From Fratercula arctica (Eukaryota > Chordata > Aves > Charadriiformes > Alcidae), in contig CANTUZ010000003.1 in NCBI GenBank assembly GCA_947846985.1, positions 59,592,096 through 59,656,095 of the forward strand: 64,000 nt of DNA, given 5' to 3'. Shown here piece after piece: positions 36,770-47,394 of this stretch; the first letter of the stretch is position 1, and each line of letters opens with the position of its first letter. The notes beneath the pieces are model-generated. The model ran no database searches, was not told where the DNA came from, and saw nothing but the letters and a program-made list of their open reading frames with translations. The position numbers and the translations under genes are program-made.

Positions 36770-37110
36770 TGCGGACTGTATCCCTGACTGCCAGGAGGGG
36801 TTTAAGTGCAGATACAGCTGGCAGCGTAACCCACCCCATACCACAACCCTCTCCCCAGGGCTGTGGTTAAAAAGGCAGGGGACAGCGTTTCCCGGTGAAA
36901 TGACGGCAGCAAGAACCCATAGCTGACCCACAGCGAAGTCCAGCCCGTGAGGAGAAATCACCCATTACTTACTGAGGCGAAGAGCGAGCTTTGCCCACCG
37001 ACCAGGACACAGGAGGAGAGGACAGATCCCTCAGCACAGGAACTGTAGCTGCTCCTGCGTTCCCGTGGCTCGCTTCGTATTTCAGTCGCAAGGTCTAGCT
37101 AATCGTGAGA
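36770..37110. promoter_or_regulatory. Small secondary CpG-rich cluster
   Basis: CpG dinucleotides are clearly denser here than in the flanks (for example 'gaggcgaagagcgagc' near 36974, and several in 'gttcccgtggctcgcttcg' near 37058). This could be a minor CpG island, an enhancer or an alternative first exon. No splice donor or start codon stands out, and a minus-strand open frame at 36719-36961 has no recognisable content. Confidence 0.35.
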
Positions 37111-39785
37111 GCTGCTACTACTTACATGCTCTAAGCGTTACATTATAGCATGTACTGGGGTTAAGATGCTTCAAAGGAAAAATAAATAAGCTAAATCTGC
37201 TCTTACTATTAATAATATTATATACACCCTTAGTCTCTGAAATCTATTACAATAAACAATGACAGAGAGAAACCATTGCAAATAACGTAAATACAGACAA
37301 AGTATAAATATTCAAGATTCCTAAAGTTTAAAGATGTTTGAATATCATTTGCATTTAACTTTCTTATTTTGCTATTTTAAATTGTTTTTGTTAGAAATGG
37401 GCAGTCACGAGAATGCAGAGGGTTAAAGAACAAATTCCAAATAAATCCTGTGTAAGAAAACATCTGAACTTAGTTTAATGATCTTTTTTTGATAATCCAC
37501 AAAGATTAATTAAAAAAAAATACAGTAATTCTTTTGAAGTTCACCATTTTCATTATGATGTTGAAACGTCTTCCTGCATCTAGCCTTTGTCTAATCTATC
37601 CTGAACATACGTATTTATTTTTTCAAATAGAAAAGGAAATTCAGACGGTTGAATGTTAGTGCTGCTTATTAATTTCACAACATTAATACTGTCAGTAATT
37701 TATCAAACTAGAGCTATTTGGCGGACCAGTTAGAGTTAATGACTCAGCAGCTCAAATATGTCCCTAAAGCAATGATCTAATATACAGGTTCTTTTATGTC
37801 CTAAGTTATTGGAGTCTGGTTCTCAATGACTTGGTTTTACCATCATCACATCATAACTCTAAACATCTGCTTTGGGATCTTTATTTAAAGTCTCATCAGA
37901 GAAGTGAATGGAACTGCAGTGAGGGCCGACCTCTCTTTTATGGTAGGTATATAACATTCAACTTACGGACAAGACACCTTAGCTGAATGACCTGGGGAGG
38001 TAGCAATGCCTATCCCAAACTCCTCCTATGAAAGTGTAGTCTGCAGCACTAGAGTCCTACATTCAAATAACCGCCTTAGGGCATTTAAAGTAGTATGCCA
38101 GAAATATTAATTTATTAGTAGAGTTATTTTGTGTGCCATTAAATGATCCTACTATAAAAGGCTGCATTTAGATATTCAGAGTGGGTGTTCCTATGAGTAC
38201 TGCCCTGTCTTGTGAAACGTGCTTCCTCCCCGTCTCCTCTCTGCCTTTATTGCCTAACGCGTTTTTGGAGGATGATGAAAAGGAAACCGCACTGTGTCCA
38301 CAGACCACAACAATGGCTTCCTAGTCATCTTTCTGCCCCTCAGGCGCACAGCACTCCCCCTCCACCTTCTCCTTGCTCAATAATAGGCAGCTGGATCCAC
38401 CCTGCATTGGAATTTCACACATCGTCTTAGCAAATAAGGCACATGTAAACAAAGGAGTGCAAAACCCTAAACACTGATGAGGAAGAAGGGTGGGTGTATG
38501 AGGTGGCAGAAGACAGACATCTGTGGGGTGATTAAGAAGACAGAGCCAATCTCAGCAGGTAAAAATTTCAGAAGAAAGTCGCTGGGAAAATGGTAGAAGT
38601 GTTGAAGATGGACTGGTGGGAGAAGGCTGGCTGGATAAACCAAAGAGGTGCTGAAGAGGTAGAGACAGGACCTCATAATGGAGAGAGGGGAAAGAGAAAT
38701 ACTGCTACAGAGTGGAAAAATGGCAAGAGAAGTCATCGTAATGAGAAGAGGAAAGAATGAAAGAAGGCAGAAGGACGTACAGAAGGAAAAAACCAAATTA
38801 AACTGGAAAACTTCAAAAGTATGAAGTAAGCATTAAGTTTATTAAAATTATTAGATCAAAAGGAAGAGGGTGCTGGAAGAGATGATGCAAAAACTTGGAC
38901 CTGGAGTTCATATACTGCAAGCATTCTTGTAAACATTTTAACAATTTAACTTGAAATGCACCTTTCAGAGCACTGTTTTTAGGTATCACACATACTATGT
39001 GAGAATGTTTGTGTAGAGATAATGCCCAGTATACCGAATATTATAAGGATGAACAATCTAAATCATTACAAGCCATGAATTTACAATCATTACATTCTTC
39101 CTCTATTTCCCATCCCTTTTTTTATGAACTGGAAAGCAGACATCCATTAAGCTAATGAGGAAAACGGAGCTGAATTTGCTCCAGTCTGCCTGGAATGACT
39201 CCCAATGCCGCTTGGTTCAATAGTCAGTAAGATTTAAATCTGACTTTTTGTAGAGTTTCCAAAAATAACCAGCTCAGATTCAGAAAGGTCCAAACACCCC
39301 AAACGTCTACTGAAGTTGGTAAGAACAGTGTCTATTAAGCTGCTCTCCAAATTTTGTCCCTTTATCTTGTATCAGAAGAACTTCCTCTACCATTAAAAAA
39401 GATCTCCAGAAAAAAACTAAGTTTTTTCCCCTGAGTTATATTGACTAGATTACCTTGTATTATTGACATAAACATTTCAAAAGACAAGAAGAATCATTAT
39501 GATGTCTCCAGTGATGGCTATTAATGACACAGTCCTTAGAAGCTGTACAGTTGTTCTTAATTTCTCTAGTCTTGGTAGAGAGGAAAAAAGTCATTTATCT
39601 GTTGTTTTTCTGGCAGCCGTTACTTCTTAAGCTTCTTAAAGCCCAACTAAAAGAGTATAATAGTAACGCAAGACGTCATCAACTCAGCTATAGTGTTGGA
39701 TCTCAGGACAGGTTGCTGATTTCAACCAGTACTTATAGTGTAATCAGCAGTGGAAATAATTTGAAACTGCTCTGCCTACACAAGC
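37111..39785. other. Non-coding stretch with a purine-rich plus strand at 38470-38890
   Basis: No gene was recognised. Between about 38470 and 38890 the plus strand is strongly purine-rich (GAAG, GGAGA and AAGAGG words), giving a Phe/Ser/Leu-rich open frame on the opposite strand (38467-38796) that is judged a composition artefact. Confidence 0.45.
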
Positions 39786-39789
39786 AGAG

Positions 39790-39905
39790 CTGATTCCCCC
39801 TGAGGTTAAGGGAAAGGTTCCCACTGACTTCAACAGGCTTTGGATTAAGGTTTGAGTAAGGAGCTGCAGAGGGTAAATACTGGTGACAGGATTTGGGGCT
39901 CTGCC
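39790..39905 (+). repeat. Ancient amniote repeat fragment
   Basis: The segment contains 'cccactgacttcaacaggc', 'ttgagtaaggagctgcag' and 'gacaggatttggggctctg'. These match words I associate with very old reptile/bird interspersed repeats that carry 'CCATTGACTTCAATGG' and 'TGAGTAAGGACTGCAGGATTTGG'. The family cannot be fixed by eye, and the orientation is tentative. Confidence 0.45.
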
Positions 39906-42790
39906 AGATAAACACAGAAAGAGAAATGGGAATTTCAGAATGCTTCATTCCTGGAAGAGATGAGACTTTCTATCCTTTGTTTTCTAGCTCTAATTACTCC
40001 CCATCCAGAAAAGGGTCAGGAAGAAACAAACAGGAGAAAAGACTGAATTTTTCTTTTTACTCTCAAATCTTCAACAGAATGCAAGTACATTCATGAGAAA
40101 CCAATCTGTTTTAAATAAATCTTTACCAACAGTGACGACAACCAAAATATAGGAACGTATGATCTAGGAAAACAGTCAATGGTGTTAGAACCCACAGACA
40201 ACTCTTCTAAATAAAGTTTTGGGTTAAATGTCAGAATGTACGCTCGAGAATTCCATTCCCCGTCAGCATCTATTTTGTGCTTCTTTGGAAATAGTCTGAC
40301 GATTAATATTGGGATATCCTCTTTGATACAACGTATAACATTACCCCTCCCTTTTATCAAATCTGGGAATATTAAGAGCCAAGGAATACCCCTTTTATTG
40401 AATGCTCTTTTTATTGAGATTATAGTAAGACATCCCTCTAAAAGTTGATTTTGTGTGGAGACACAGCAAAAATGCCAATTTTTTCCTCTTAATTTTCCAT
40501 TGGTTTTCATATTTGTAAATTAGTTAATGCCTTCTGAATGACACTAGATTTAAAAGTTATTACAAAGGGGGGGACACAACACCTTGAACATAAATAATTT
40601 ATATGCTAGACCAGAACTAAAAACATTGATTTATTTTCATGACATAGGCTGGACATGTATTAAGTCATCATATTAGGCACTGCAAGTGCTTAAACATTGT
40701 ATTCTTTAGATCATCAGTGGATTAATCACTGGTTTTGTCTTCAAGAACTTTCTGCTCAAGCAGCCATGCAGACAAAAGCAGCAAATGTGAGCACTGTGTT
40801 AAATTTATTGTGGCACATGGGTGTTTTTAAGATATAACAAATAGATAATTTTTACCAGAAAAACAGGTTTGAATAAAGACTGGTGTAGGGGAGCAAGTTC
40901 ACAAAGACTGTGAACTTCCAGCGCAGAGGAAAGCATTTGTCCTTTTCTGAGCCAGAAAGCACATTCATCTTTCCCAGTGTCAACAGTGCAAATACGTGCA
41001 ATTTACACATTACTGTCTAAGCTTCTGAAAAAATGTGACCCTTGAGGCTTTCTTCTTTAGAAAATACGAAGTTAAGCTTCCCACTAACATTTTTTTTTTT
41101 GGTGGGAACCATGTAAAAGCAGTTGGGAAGCACAATTAAAAAAAAAACCCTTGACTGTAACCCATTCACCACACCCCCAAGCCTAAACTTAGCAGGAAAA
41201 TAATACAGTGATACACTATGGTTGCCTTACTGTGGCGTGCCTAAAAAAGTCATTTTGACAATTAGATTCTTAAAGCACAGGGCCAAATTCAGTGCAATTT
41301 TAGTTAACGATGCAAAAGTTGTTGCAGGCAAGTTGGATGCAATATTTTATATTTTACTTGTGTTAGTTGGTGAAACAGGTATATGAACGAGCCTTGATGA
41401 GATTGCAGGTCCCCTGATCTGGGTCTCTTTTAGCATGGAATTGGTTTTTACTTTAAATGCACAATAGATCAAAATGCCTGAGGTTTTGGTTTTATTTTCC
41501 CTTGAGGTAATAGTTCCTTGGCAACTCACCATGCCTTTTCTACTTGCTTTGCATAAGAAACAGCAGGACAGTGCGAGTAGTTAGTACAAAAGACTTTTTC
41601 TTCAGAGAAAACGTCATGTGTCATGATCAAGATATATTCATATATACCCTACACACACACACAAATATATATATGTGTTGACTAATAACTAATTAATTTA
41701 TTGTCTGCATGGGGACTGAAAGAAACAGAGCTCATAGGTGCACACTGAAAAAGAAGTGCTGTATTCATAAAATAACATGGAAAAACAATCAGCTTGCTAA
41801 TATGTGTATTGCTCGAGTAAAATATTACCTTAATAAAGGAGCTAAGAACCCACTTGTGTCTATATAGATGTAAATATATTCTAGTTTATTATTTTAGCTC
41901 TAGCTTATGATAGAATTACTCATTTAAATTACTGATGTAATAAAAACAAGTCTTGCACAGCCCAGTGAGTAAAATCACCAAGACAACAGTTAAGATCTGG
42001 AATCCAAATGAGGGTAACACTGTCTAACCAAAAACCGATGCTCCTTCATCTAATGCTTTATCCATGTATTTCTGCTTGCATTTCAAGCTGCTTAAACCAT
42101 GGGAAGTGCAGCCTTTTCGTCCTTCCTCTTACGGCCATGATGCATTAAAATTTCAAAATTGCCTTCTGCTTGGTGGATGCTGAACTGGCCCCAATGGTGT
42201 TGATACCCTAACAATAGAAAGCAGCCACCTACGAAAATTTTGGTACCTACAGTATGGCCTTTCGTCCAAGCCATATACTGCCGATGTCTTCACAAAAGCC
42301 CCTTCTTTTCCTGACCCTCATTTTGCCGTGGAGACCCCAGCCCTGCAGCCTCCATCACATCCCAACCAACCTCAGCACTGTTCCCTGCGGTGGTTGGTGC
42401 AATGCAAGAAGATACCAACCTTGAACCCTCTTCCCAGCCCACTTTCTGCCCTGCTGTGGTCACAAAGCAAATAACTTCATGTACTGTCATTTTTTTGAGA
42501 TCACAGCCTTTTACCTACACCTCTTTTCCTTCACACTCCCTCCGTCCCAGCCTGATTCACTGCATCCTCAGACTCTGGAAGTAGACCTGGTAAATGAGAG
42601 AAACAAGCTGGCCAGATAAGAAAGGTAACTGGCAGAAGAATTTAACTAATCTGTGGGCTTAAATTTTTTAAATACCTCAGGTGTTTGAGCCATTATGGAA
42701 ATATCCATGTATGTAAAACTTTTGAGAATAGCTCCGTGGCGATTCTCAATAGAAACAAAGAAGAAAAACAAATAAGCTAACACAAGAATA
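39906..42790. other. Non-coding stretch left of the nested CR1 copies
   Basis: No gene was recognised. A minus-strand open frame of 139 codons (40091-40510) starts with a true ATG but has no recognisable domains and overlaps an equally open plus-strand frame. There is a short perfect hairpin at 40895-40917 (AAGTTCAC / GTGAACTT). A mixed (AC)n/(AT)n stretch lies at 41651-41676. Confidence 0.4.
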
Positions 42791-43072
42791 ATAGAATCAT
42801 AGAATGGTTCAGGTTGGAAGGGACCTTAAAGATCATCTAGTTCCAGCCCCTCTGCCCTGGGCAGGGACACCCCCCACTAGACCAGGCTGCTCAAAGCCTC
42901 ATTCAGCCTGGCCTTGAACACTTCCAGGGATGGGGCATCCACAACTTCTTTGGGCAACCTGTTCCAGTGTCTCACCACCCTTTCAGTAAAGAATTTCTTC
43001 CTGATAGCCAATCAAAATCTATCCTCTTTCAGTTCGAAGCGGTTGCCCTGTGTCCTATCATTACACTTAATC
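42791..43072 (-). mobile_element. CR1 LINE, 3' part of the host copy (split by insertion)
   Basis: This is the 3' terminus of a CR1 element on the minus strand. The left edge shows the family's terminal short repeats ('atagaatcatagaatgg'), followed by the conserved 'gttggaagggaccttaaag' block and the end of ORF2 read in reverse ('gggcaacctgttccagtg'). It breaks off at 'tcattacactta', where a second CR1 3' end starts immediately. Its missing 5' continuation reappears at 44219-44490, so this copy was split by the later insertion of the CR1 at 43073-44218. Confidence 0.9.
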
Positions 43073-44218
43073 ATAGAGTCATAGAATGGTTCCGGTTGCA
43101 AGGGATCTTAAAGATCATCTAGTTCCAACCCCACTGCCATGGGCAGGGACACCTCCCACTAGACCAGGTTGCTCAGAGCCCCAACCAGCCTGGCCTTAAA
43201 AACTTCCAAGGGATGGGGCTTCCACCACCTCTCTGGGCAACCTGTTCCAGTGTCTCACCACCCTCACGGTGAAGAACTTCTTCCTAACGTCCAGTCTGAA
43301 TTGACTCATCTCTAGTTTTAATCCATTCCCTCTAGTCCTACCATTACCCAACATCCTAAAAAGTCCCTCACCAGCTTTCTTGTAGGCCCCCTTAAGATAC
43401 TGGTAGGCCACTATAAGTTCTCCTCGGAGCCTTCTTTTCTCCAGACTGAACAACCCCAACTCTCTCAGTCTGTCCTCATAGGAGAGGTGCTCCAGCCCTC
43501 TGATCATCCTCATGACCCTTCTCTGGACACGTTCCAGCATGTCCATATCTTTCTTGTAGTAGCGGCTCCAGAATTGGACACAGTACTCCATGTGGGGTCT
43601 CATGAGAGTGGAGTAGAGGGGGAGAATCACCTCCCTCGACCTGCTGGCCACGCTTCTGATGCAGACCAGGATACGATTGGCTTTCTGGGCTGCTGGTTGA
43701 GCTCATGTTGAGCCTCTCGTCTACCAGCACCCCCAAGTCCTTTTCTTCAGGGCTGCTCTCAAGCCAGTCACTGCCCAGCCTGTATCGGTGCTTGGGATTG
43801 CCCCGACCCAGATGGAGGACCTTGCACTTGGTCTTCTTGAACTTCATGAGGTTGGCATGGGCCCACCTCTCCAGCCTGTCAAGGTTGCTCTGGATGGCAT
43901 CCCTTCCCTCTGGCGTGTCAGCTGCCCCGCACAACTTGGTGTCGTCAGCAAACTTGCTGAGGGTGCACTCAATGCCACTGTCCATGTTGCTGATGAAGAT
44001 GTTAAACAAGACCGGTCCCAGTACTGATCCTTGAGGGACTCCATTTGTCACTGGCCTCCACTTGGACATGGACCCATTGACAGCCACTCTTTGGGTGTGG
44101 CCATCAAACCAGTTCTTTATCCACTGAATTGTCAGTCTATCAAACCCATATTTTATCAGCTTGGAGACCAGGATGTCATGTGGGACAGTGTCAAAGGCTT
44201 TGCTCAGGTCCAGGTAAA
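43073..44218 (-). mobile_element. CR1 LINE inserted inside another CR1 copy
   Basis: A 5'-truncated CR1 copy of about 1.15 kb on the minus strand. The 3' terminal repeats are at its left edge ('tcatagagtcatagaatgg') and the 5' truncation lies within the reverse-transcriptase domain near 44218. 5' truncation is the rule for CR1, because reverse transcription starts at the 3' end. Both flanks belong to one other CR1 copy, giving the relative age: this copy is the younger. It keeps most of the second half of ORF2 (see the separate entry). Only a very short, ambiguous match ('taat') is present at the two junctions, as expected for CR1, which usually makes little or no target duplication. Confidence 0.9.
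43198..44217 (-). pseudogene. CR1 ORF2, C-terminal reverse-transcriptase region, frameshifted
   Basis: Reading leftwards from 44217, the frame opens inside the palm domain with [10 protein letters not shown] (RT box A with its catalytic Asp). It continues with [10 protein letters not shown] and the catalytic Phe-Ala-Asp-Asp-Thr-Lys-Leu, then Asp-Leu-Gly-Val-Leu-Val-Asp. All three catalytic aspartates are present. Near 43690 a net frameshift moves the sequence into a second frame, which reads Ala-Gln-Lys-Ala-Asn-Arg-Ile. It then continues through the conserved [13 protein letters not shown] and Leu-Pro-Arg-Glu-Val-Val-Glu blocks to the end of the protein. The endonuclease, ORF1 and N-terminal RT are missing. 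The copy cannot make an active enzyme. Confidence 0.9.
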
Positions 44219-44490
44219 TGATAAAGAGTCCTTCCCCATCCTTCCTGTAGCCCCCTTTAGGTACTGGAAGGCCGCTGTAAGGTCTCTGTGAAGCCTTCTC
44301 TTCTCCAGGCTGAACAACCCCAACTCTCTCAGCCTGTCCTCACTGTAGAGGTGCTCCAGCCCTCTCATCATCTTCATGGCCCTCTGCTGGACCCACTCCA
44401 ATAGGTCCATGTCCTTCCTGTGCTGAGGACTCCAGAGCTGAACGCAGTACTCCAGGTGGGGTCTCACCAGCACAGAGTAGAGGTGCAAGA
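44219..44490 (-). mobile_element. CR1 LINE, 5' part of the split host copy
   Basis: Starts with 'aaagagtccttccccatcc', which directly continues the CR1 sequence broken off at 43072. It runs through the conserved ORF2 blocks (minus strand Gly-Leu-Phe-Ser-Leu-Glu-Lys-Arg-Arg, and His-Leu-Glu-Tyr-Cys-Val-Gln-Leu-Trp near the 5' end), and is truncated near 44490. It has no CR1 3' terminal repeat of its own, which shows it is the displaced part of the same copy as 42791-43072. Restored, the host copy is about 550 bp. Confidence 0.85.
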
Positions 44491-45035
44491 GAGAAGTTAT
44501 GTGCCATTAAATTATAAATTTTCTCACAGTGCTAATGGATATTTGGTCTGTAGAAGTAGCGTGGGTTCTATAATTCATTTTATAACTGATAACTGAAAAC
44601 AGAGCAGGATTCATTGAGCAGATAAAAATGAAGCTATCTAGAAGACAGGTGTATAGTCTAATACAGACATCTATGATACCTCATTCATTAGGGGAGAGAG
44701 CTGTAGAAAAGACATTCCATGTCTTTTGGACACCTATAATCAGATGGGACAACTTGCTTGCTGAAGGATGCAATGGCCACAGGAGTGAAGAAAATCAGCT
44801 TAACACAGGATGCCTAATGAACTTAACAAATGTCATATGAGATGAATTCCATACTTCCTCTGCAAATTCATCATGTTCTCCTTTCCCTTTTATCTCACCA
44901 GCTCTTTAGAATCATCCAGTCAACTGTAACATATTCTCCTGTAACTAACTTATTAATTATAATATTTCATATTATTTCTCTATAGAGGAGGTATGGCATG
45001 TTCAAAATCATCATGGCTAATGCATTGAGCATTAC
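44491..45035. other. Non-coding stretch
   Basis: Nothing was recognised between the CR1 nest and the LTR-like block. Confidence 0.45.
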
Positions 45036-45039
45036 TGAC

Positions 45040-45860
45040 AGGGTTTGGGGACAGGTGGCAGTAGGGAAGACCTGTGTAGGAGGCGGCCGTGAGCTGCTCT
45101 GTGGTAGCTACAGCTGGGTCCACCTGTCTCCGAAGCCCATGTGGGCAACCCATCATACTGTCTCTGAAACCTGTGTGGGTAACCTATTGCGCACCACTGC
45201 AGGGGAGCACCCAGCACCCGTGCTCGGACATTTAAGAAAGAGCAGTAGCTGCTAGGGTCAGAAGGAGCAGAGGAGGAAAGTAGAAGGGTACATTTTCTGG
45301 GACGTGGCTGAAGACACACTCTTGGAAGGAGGTGCTCCATGATGGAGTTATGGCTTTGAGGGACTCCAGCTATGGATGACCCATGCCGGGGCAGGGACAA
45401 CCCAGAGGGACTGTGGCCTGTGAATGACCCACACTGGGGCAGAGGACAACGAGTATGAAGTGAAGAGCGATAGAGGAAAAAGAGTAAGCAAGGAGTGCCA
45501 GAAAGTAACAATTACCCACCAACCCCAGTAAAGGAGCTGGGACGGTCTCAGTGTAACAGGTGGTAAAAACGAGGGGAGCTGAGACCAGGAAGAGTGGGGG
45601 AGTGATGTCTGGCCGAAGCTGAGCCTAGGAAAGGGGGAGGAAAGATATTTCCCTTGTGTTTATTTAACTGTTTATTGTTTCTTTTTCAGAACCAATTATT
45701 AGAAATTTAACTTAACTAGCAATAAATAAAATATATTTGACACTGTTTTGTCTGCAACACTTTTGGAGTCCCCTTCTGGTATTTGTAAGCCATTGCAAAT
45801 AATTTCTTCCTTCTTACCCTGGCTCCACTTCTATTATTACTGTGTCGTGGCAGCCTGTAG
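45040..45860 (+). mobile_element. Probable solo LTR remnant of an avian endogenous retrovirus
   Basis: A GC-richer block with degenerate internal repeats of the type 'gaggactccagctatggatgacccatgccggggcag' (cut here: 'atgacccatgccggggcag' near 45379 and 'atgacccacactggggcag' near 45424). It is followed by 'ctgagaccaggaag', a purine-rich stretch and an AATAAA at 45721-45726 in 'gcaataaataaa'. This layout (tandem GACCC..GCC/CTGGAGCAG repeats, purine tract, T-rich segment, AATAAA) is what I know from LTRs of ERVL-like elements in birds. No internal retroviral genes are present. The ends are indistinct and I see no convincing TG...CA termini or target duplication. Confidence 0.5.
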
Positions 45861-46445
45861 CTACTTCTCACATGCAAGAATGTCCCTCCTTATTTCAAAA
45901 TAAACCGAAGAGTTTTTTCAAAAAGTTTCAGGTACAATAATGAGCTTAACTAACACTATTAAATAGAAATTCCAGGAGGGGCTAACTCACTGCTGATTTT
46001 CTTAACTGATAAACATGTTGAGTTTCACGTACTGAGATGACACAGACAAAATCTTCCTCCCTGCAAACTGCGGCTTATTTTCATGAAAAGCCGGTTACAT
46101 TTACATAAGCATACATATATATATATAAAATTCCTATTGTGCAACAGGCAATATCATGTTTATTGGCTGTTTCTCAAACTAATGAGAAGCATTTTTAACT
46201 GGTATGGCACTTTAACTATACGATGGTGAGATGTGAAGTGAATAATTAAATTCAGTACCAAAAACTTGATATATAACTCTTGACATATCCTGATATAAGC
46301 TTTAAGATAGGAAACTGCAATTTCCCAATGCAAACACTTATTTTAGGCTTAATCTAATCAGAATGACTGTAAAGCAATGACTCACAAGTTTTATGTGTAC
46401 ACCTTTATTATGATATACACACAACCATACTTAAGAAAAACTTAG
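45861..46445. other. AT-rich non-coding stretch
   Basis: Nothing recognised. A short (TA)n run lies near 46115-46128. Confidence 0.45.
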
Positions 46446-46449
46446 AGTA

Positions 46450-46525
46450 CAATTTTACACATCTACAAGGGGAAACTGAGGTAAACTCCAAGAGAGCTTT
46501 TCTTAGAGTCACAGAGCTCCTTGTA
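46450..46525 (+). repeat. Possible second MIR-like relic
   Basis: The order 'attttacacatctac', 'ggggaaactgagg', 'ccaagagag', 'ttagagtcacagagctc' follows the MIR core (TTTTACAGATGAGGAAACTGAGG...AAGGTCACACAGCT), but with more mismatches than the copy at 17.8 kb. A chance resemblance is less likely but possible. Confidence 0.45.
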
Positions 46526-46529
46526 CTCC

Positions 46530-47320
46530 AGAAGAAACTATTTTAAAATTATTTCCCATTTTGTCTGTCATCTTAGTTGATAGTCAAAACATTACCAGTA
46601 TTTCTTCAGAAGATCTTTTCAGTAGCTGAGAGCAGTTTATGCTGTGGGCACAGAAATAAAGCGACTAGACTTTCCTCAAATGGCCATCAAATGAGTGAAG
46701 GAAAATCTTTTTGTAATGGTTGCCATGAGCATTTGTAATATTTGTTAGTTGGTCATCCACTTCTACTCTTTCCTTTACAGAATTACTAAAAAAGATAATA
46801 GGACCACAACTTAATTCAATCACAGTGAGCAAAGGATGGAAACAGACCCCACAAAATTGCTCGGTTTCCTTTCTCTCTTAAGAATGATACTGGCATCTAA
46901 ACAAAGAAAATTTTAAGAGGAGAAGGAATCTGGCTTTCATTTTTGGAAAGTATGACAATAAGCCAACAATGTGTTTATGGAGACAATCAATGACACACCC
47001 ATCTCTGCAATGGCTTTGGCAGTCATCCTTTGGTTTTAGTTTCCCACTACAGCGTGTCAGAACTCAAGGTACAAACGTTCTCTCCACCTGGTCCAATCTC
47101 CCTTCCCCTCTGCGCTCCCAAAGCTCATCGCTTATGATGAATGAAGTCTCAGCCTTCAGGAAGGTTATTCCCTAAAAGAAGTAATGTATAGTCCAGACTG
47201 GGCTATTTTGACTCCTTTCCCTACACTGCTCCTAGGAATCTGAATGGTTTTCTGGGTTGTTCTCTCATGATCTTACCCGCTTGTTTTAGCCTTAGCACAG
47301 CACCAGCTCACTAGATGCCA
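46530..47320. other. Non-coding stretch
   Basis: Nothing recognised on either strand. Confidence 0.4.
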
Positions 47321-47326
47321 AGTGAG

Positions 47327-47391
47327 ATTCCATCCCATCCCATCCCATCCCATCCCATCCCATCCCATCCCATCCCATCCCATCCCCTCCC
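47327..47391. repeat. (CATCC)n pentanucleotide microsatellite
   Basis: About twelve near-perfect CATCC units, ending in a C-rich imperfect part ('catcccctcccccc'). The purity suggests recent or ongoing length change. The plus strand is purely pyrimidine except for one A per unit. Confidence 0.95.
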
Positions 47392-47394
47392 CCC

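Noticed and set aside
38467..38796. 109-codon hydrophobic minus-strand frame, membrane-protein-like
   Set aside because: The Phe/Ser/Leu richness is the translation of a pyrimidine-rich strand, and no other coding evidence exists.
40091..40510. 139-codon minus-strand open frame with a real ATG
   Set aside because: No recognisable domain, no promoter or exon signals, and the opposite strand is open too. In 128 kb of double-strand sequence an AT-rich frame of this length can occur by chance.
42092..42274. 60-codon minus-strand frame starting with ATG in a slightly CpG-richer patch
   Set aside because: I compared it mentally with small mitochondrial and ribosomal proteins and found no match. 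Length and context give no support.
43487..44291. Plus-strand open frames over the CR1 nest
   Set aside because: They are antisense shadows of the CR1 ORF2 remnant on the minus strand.
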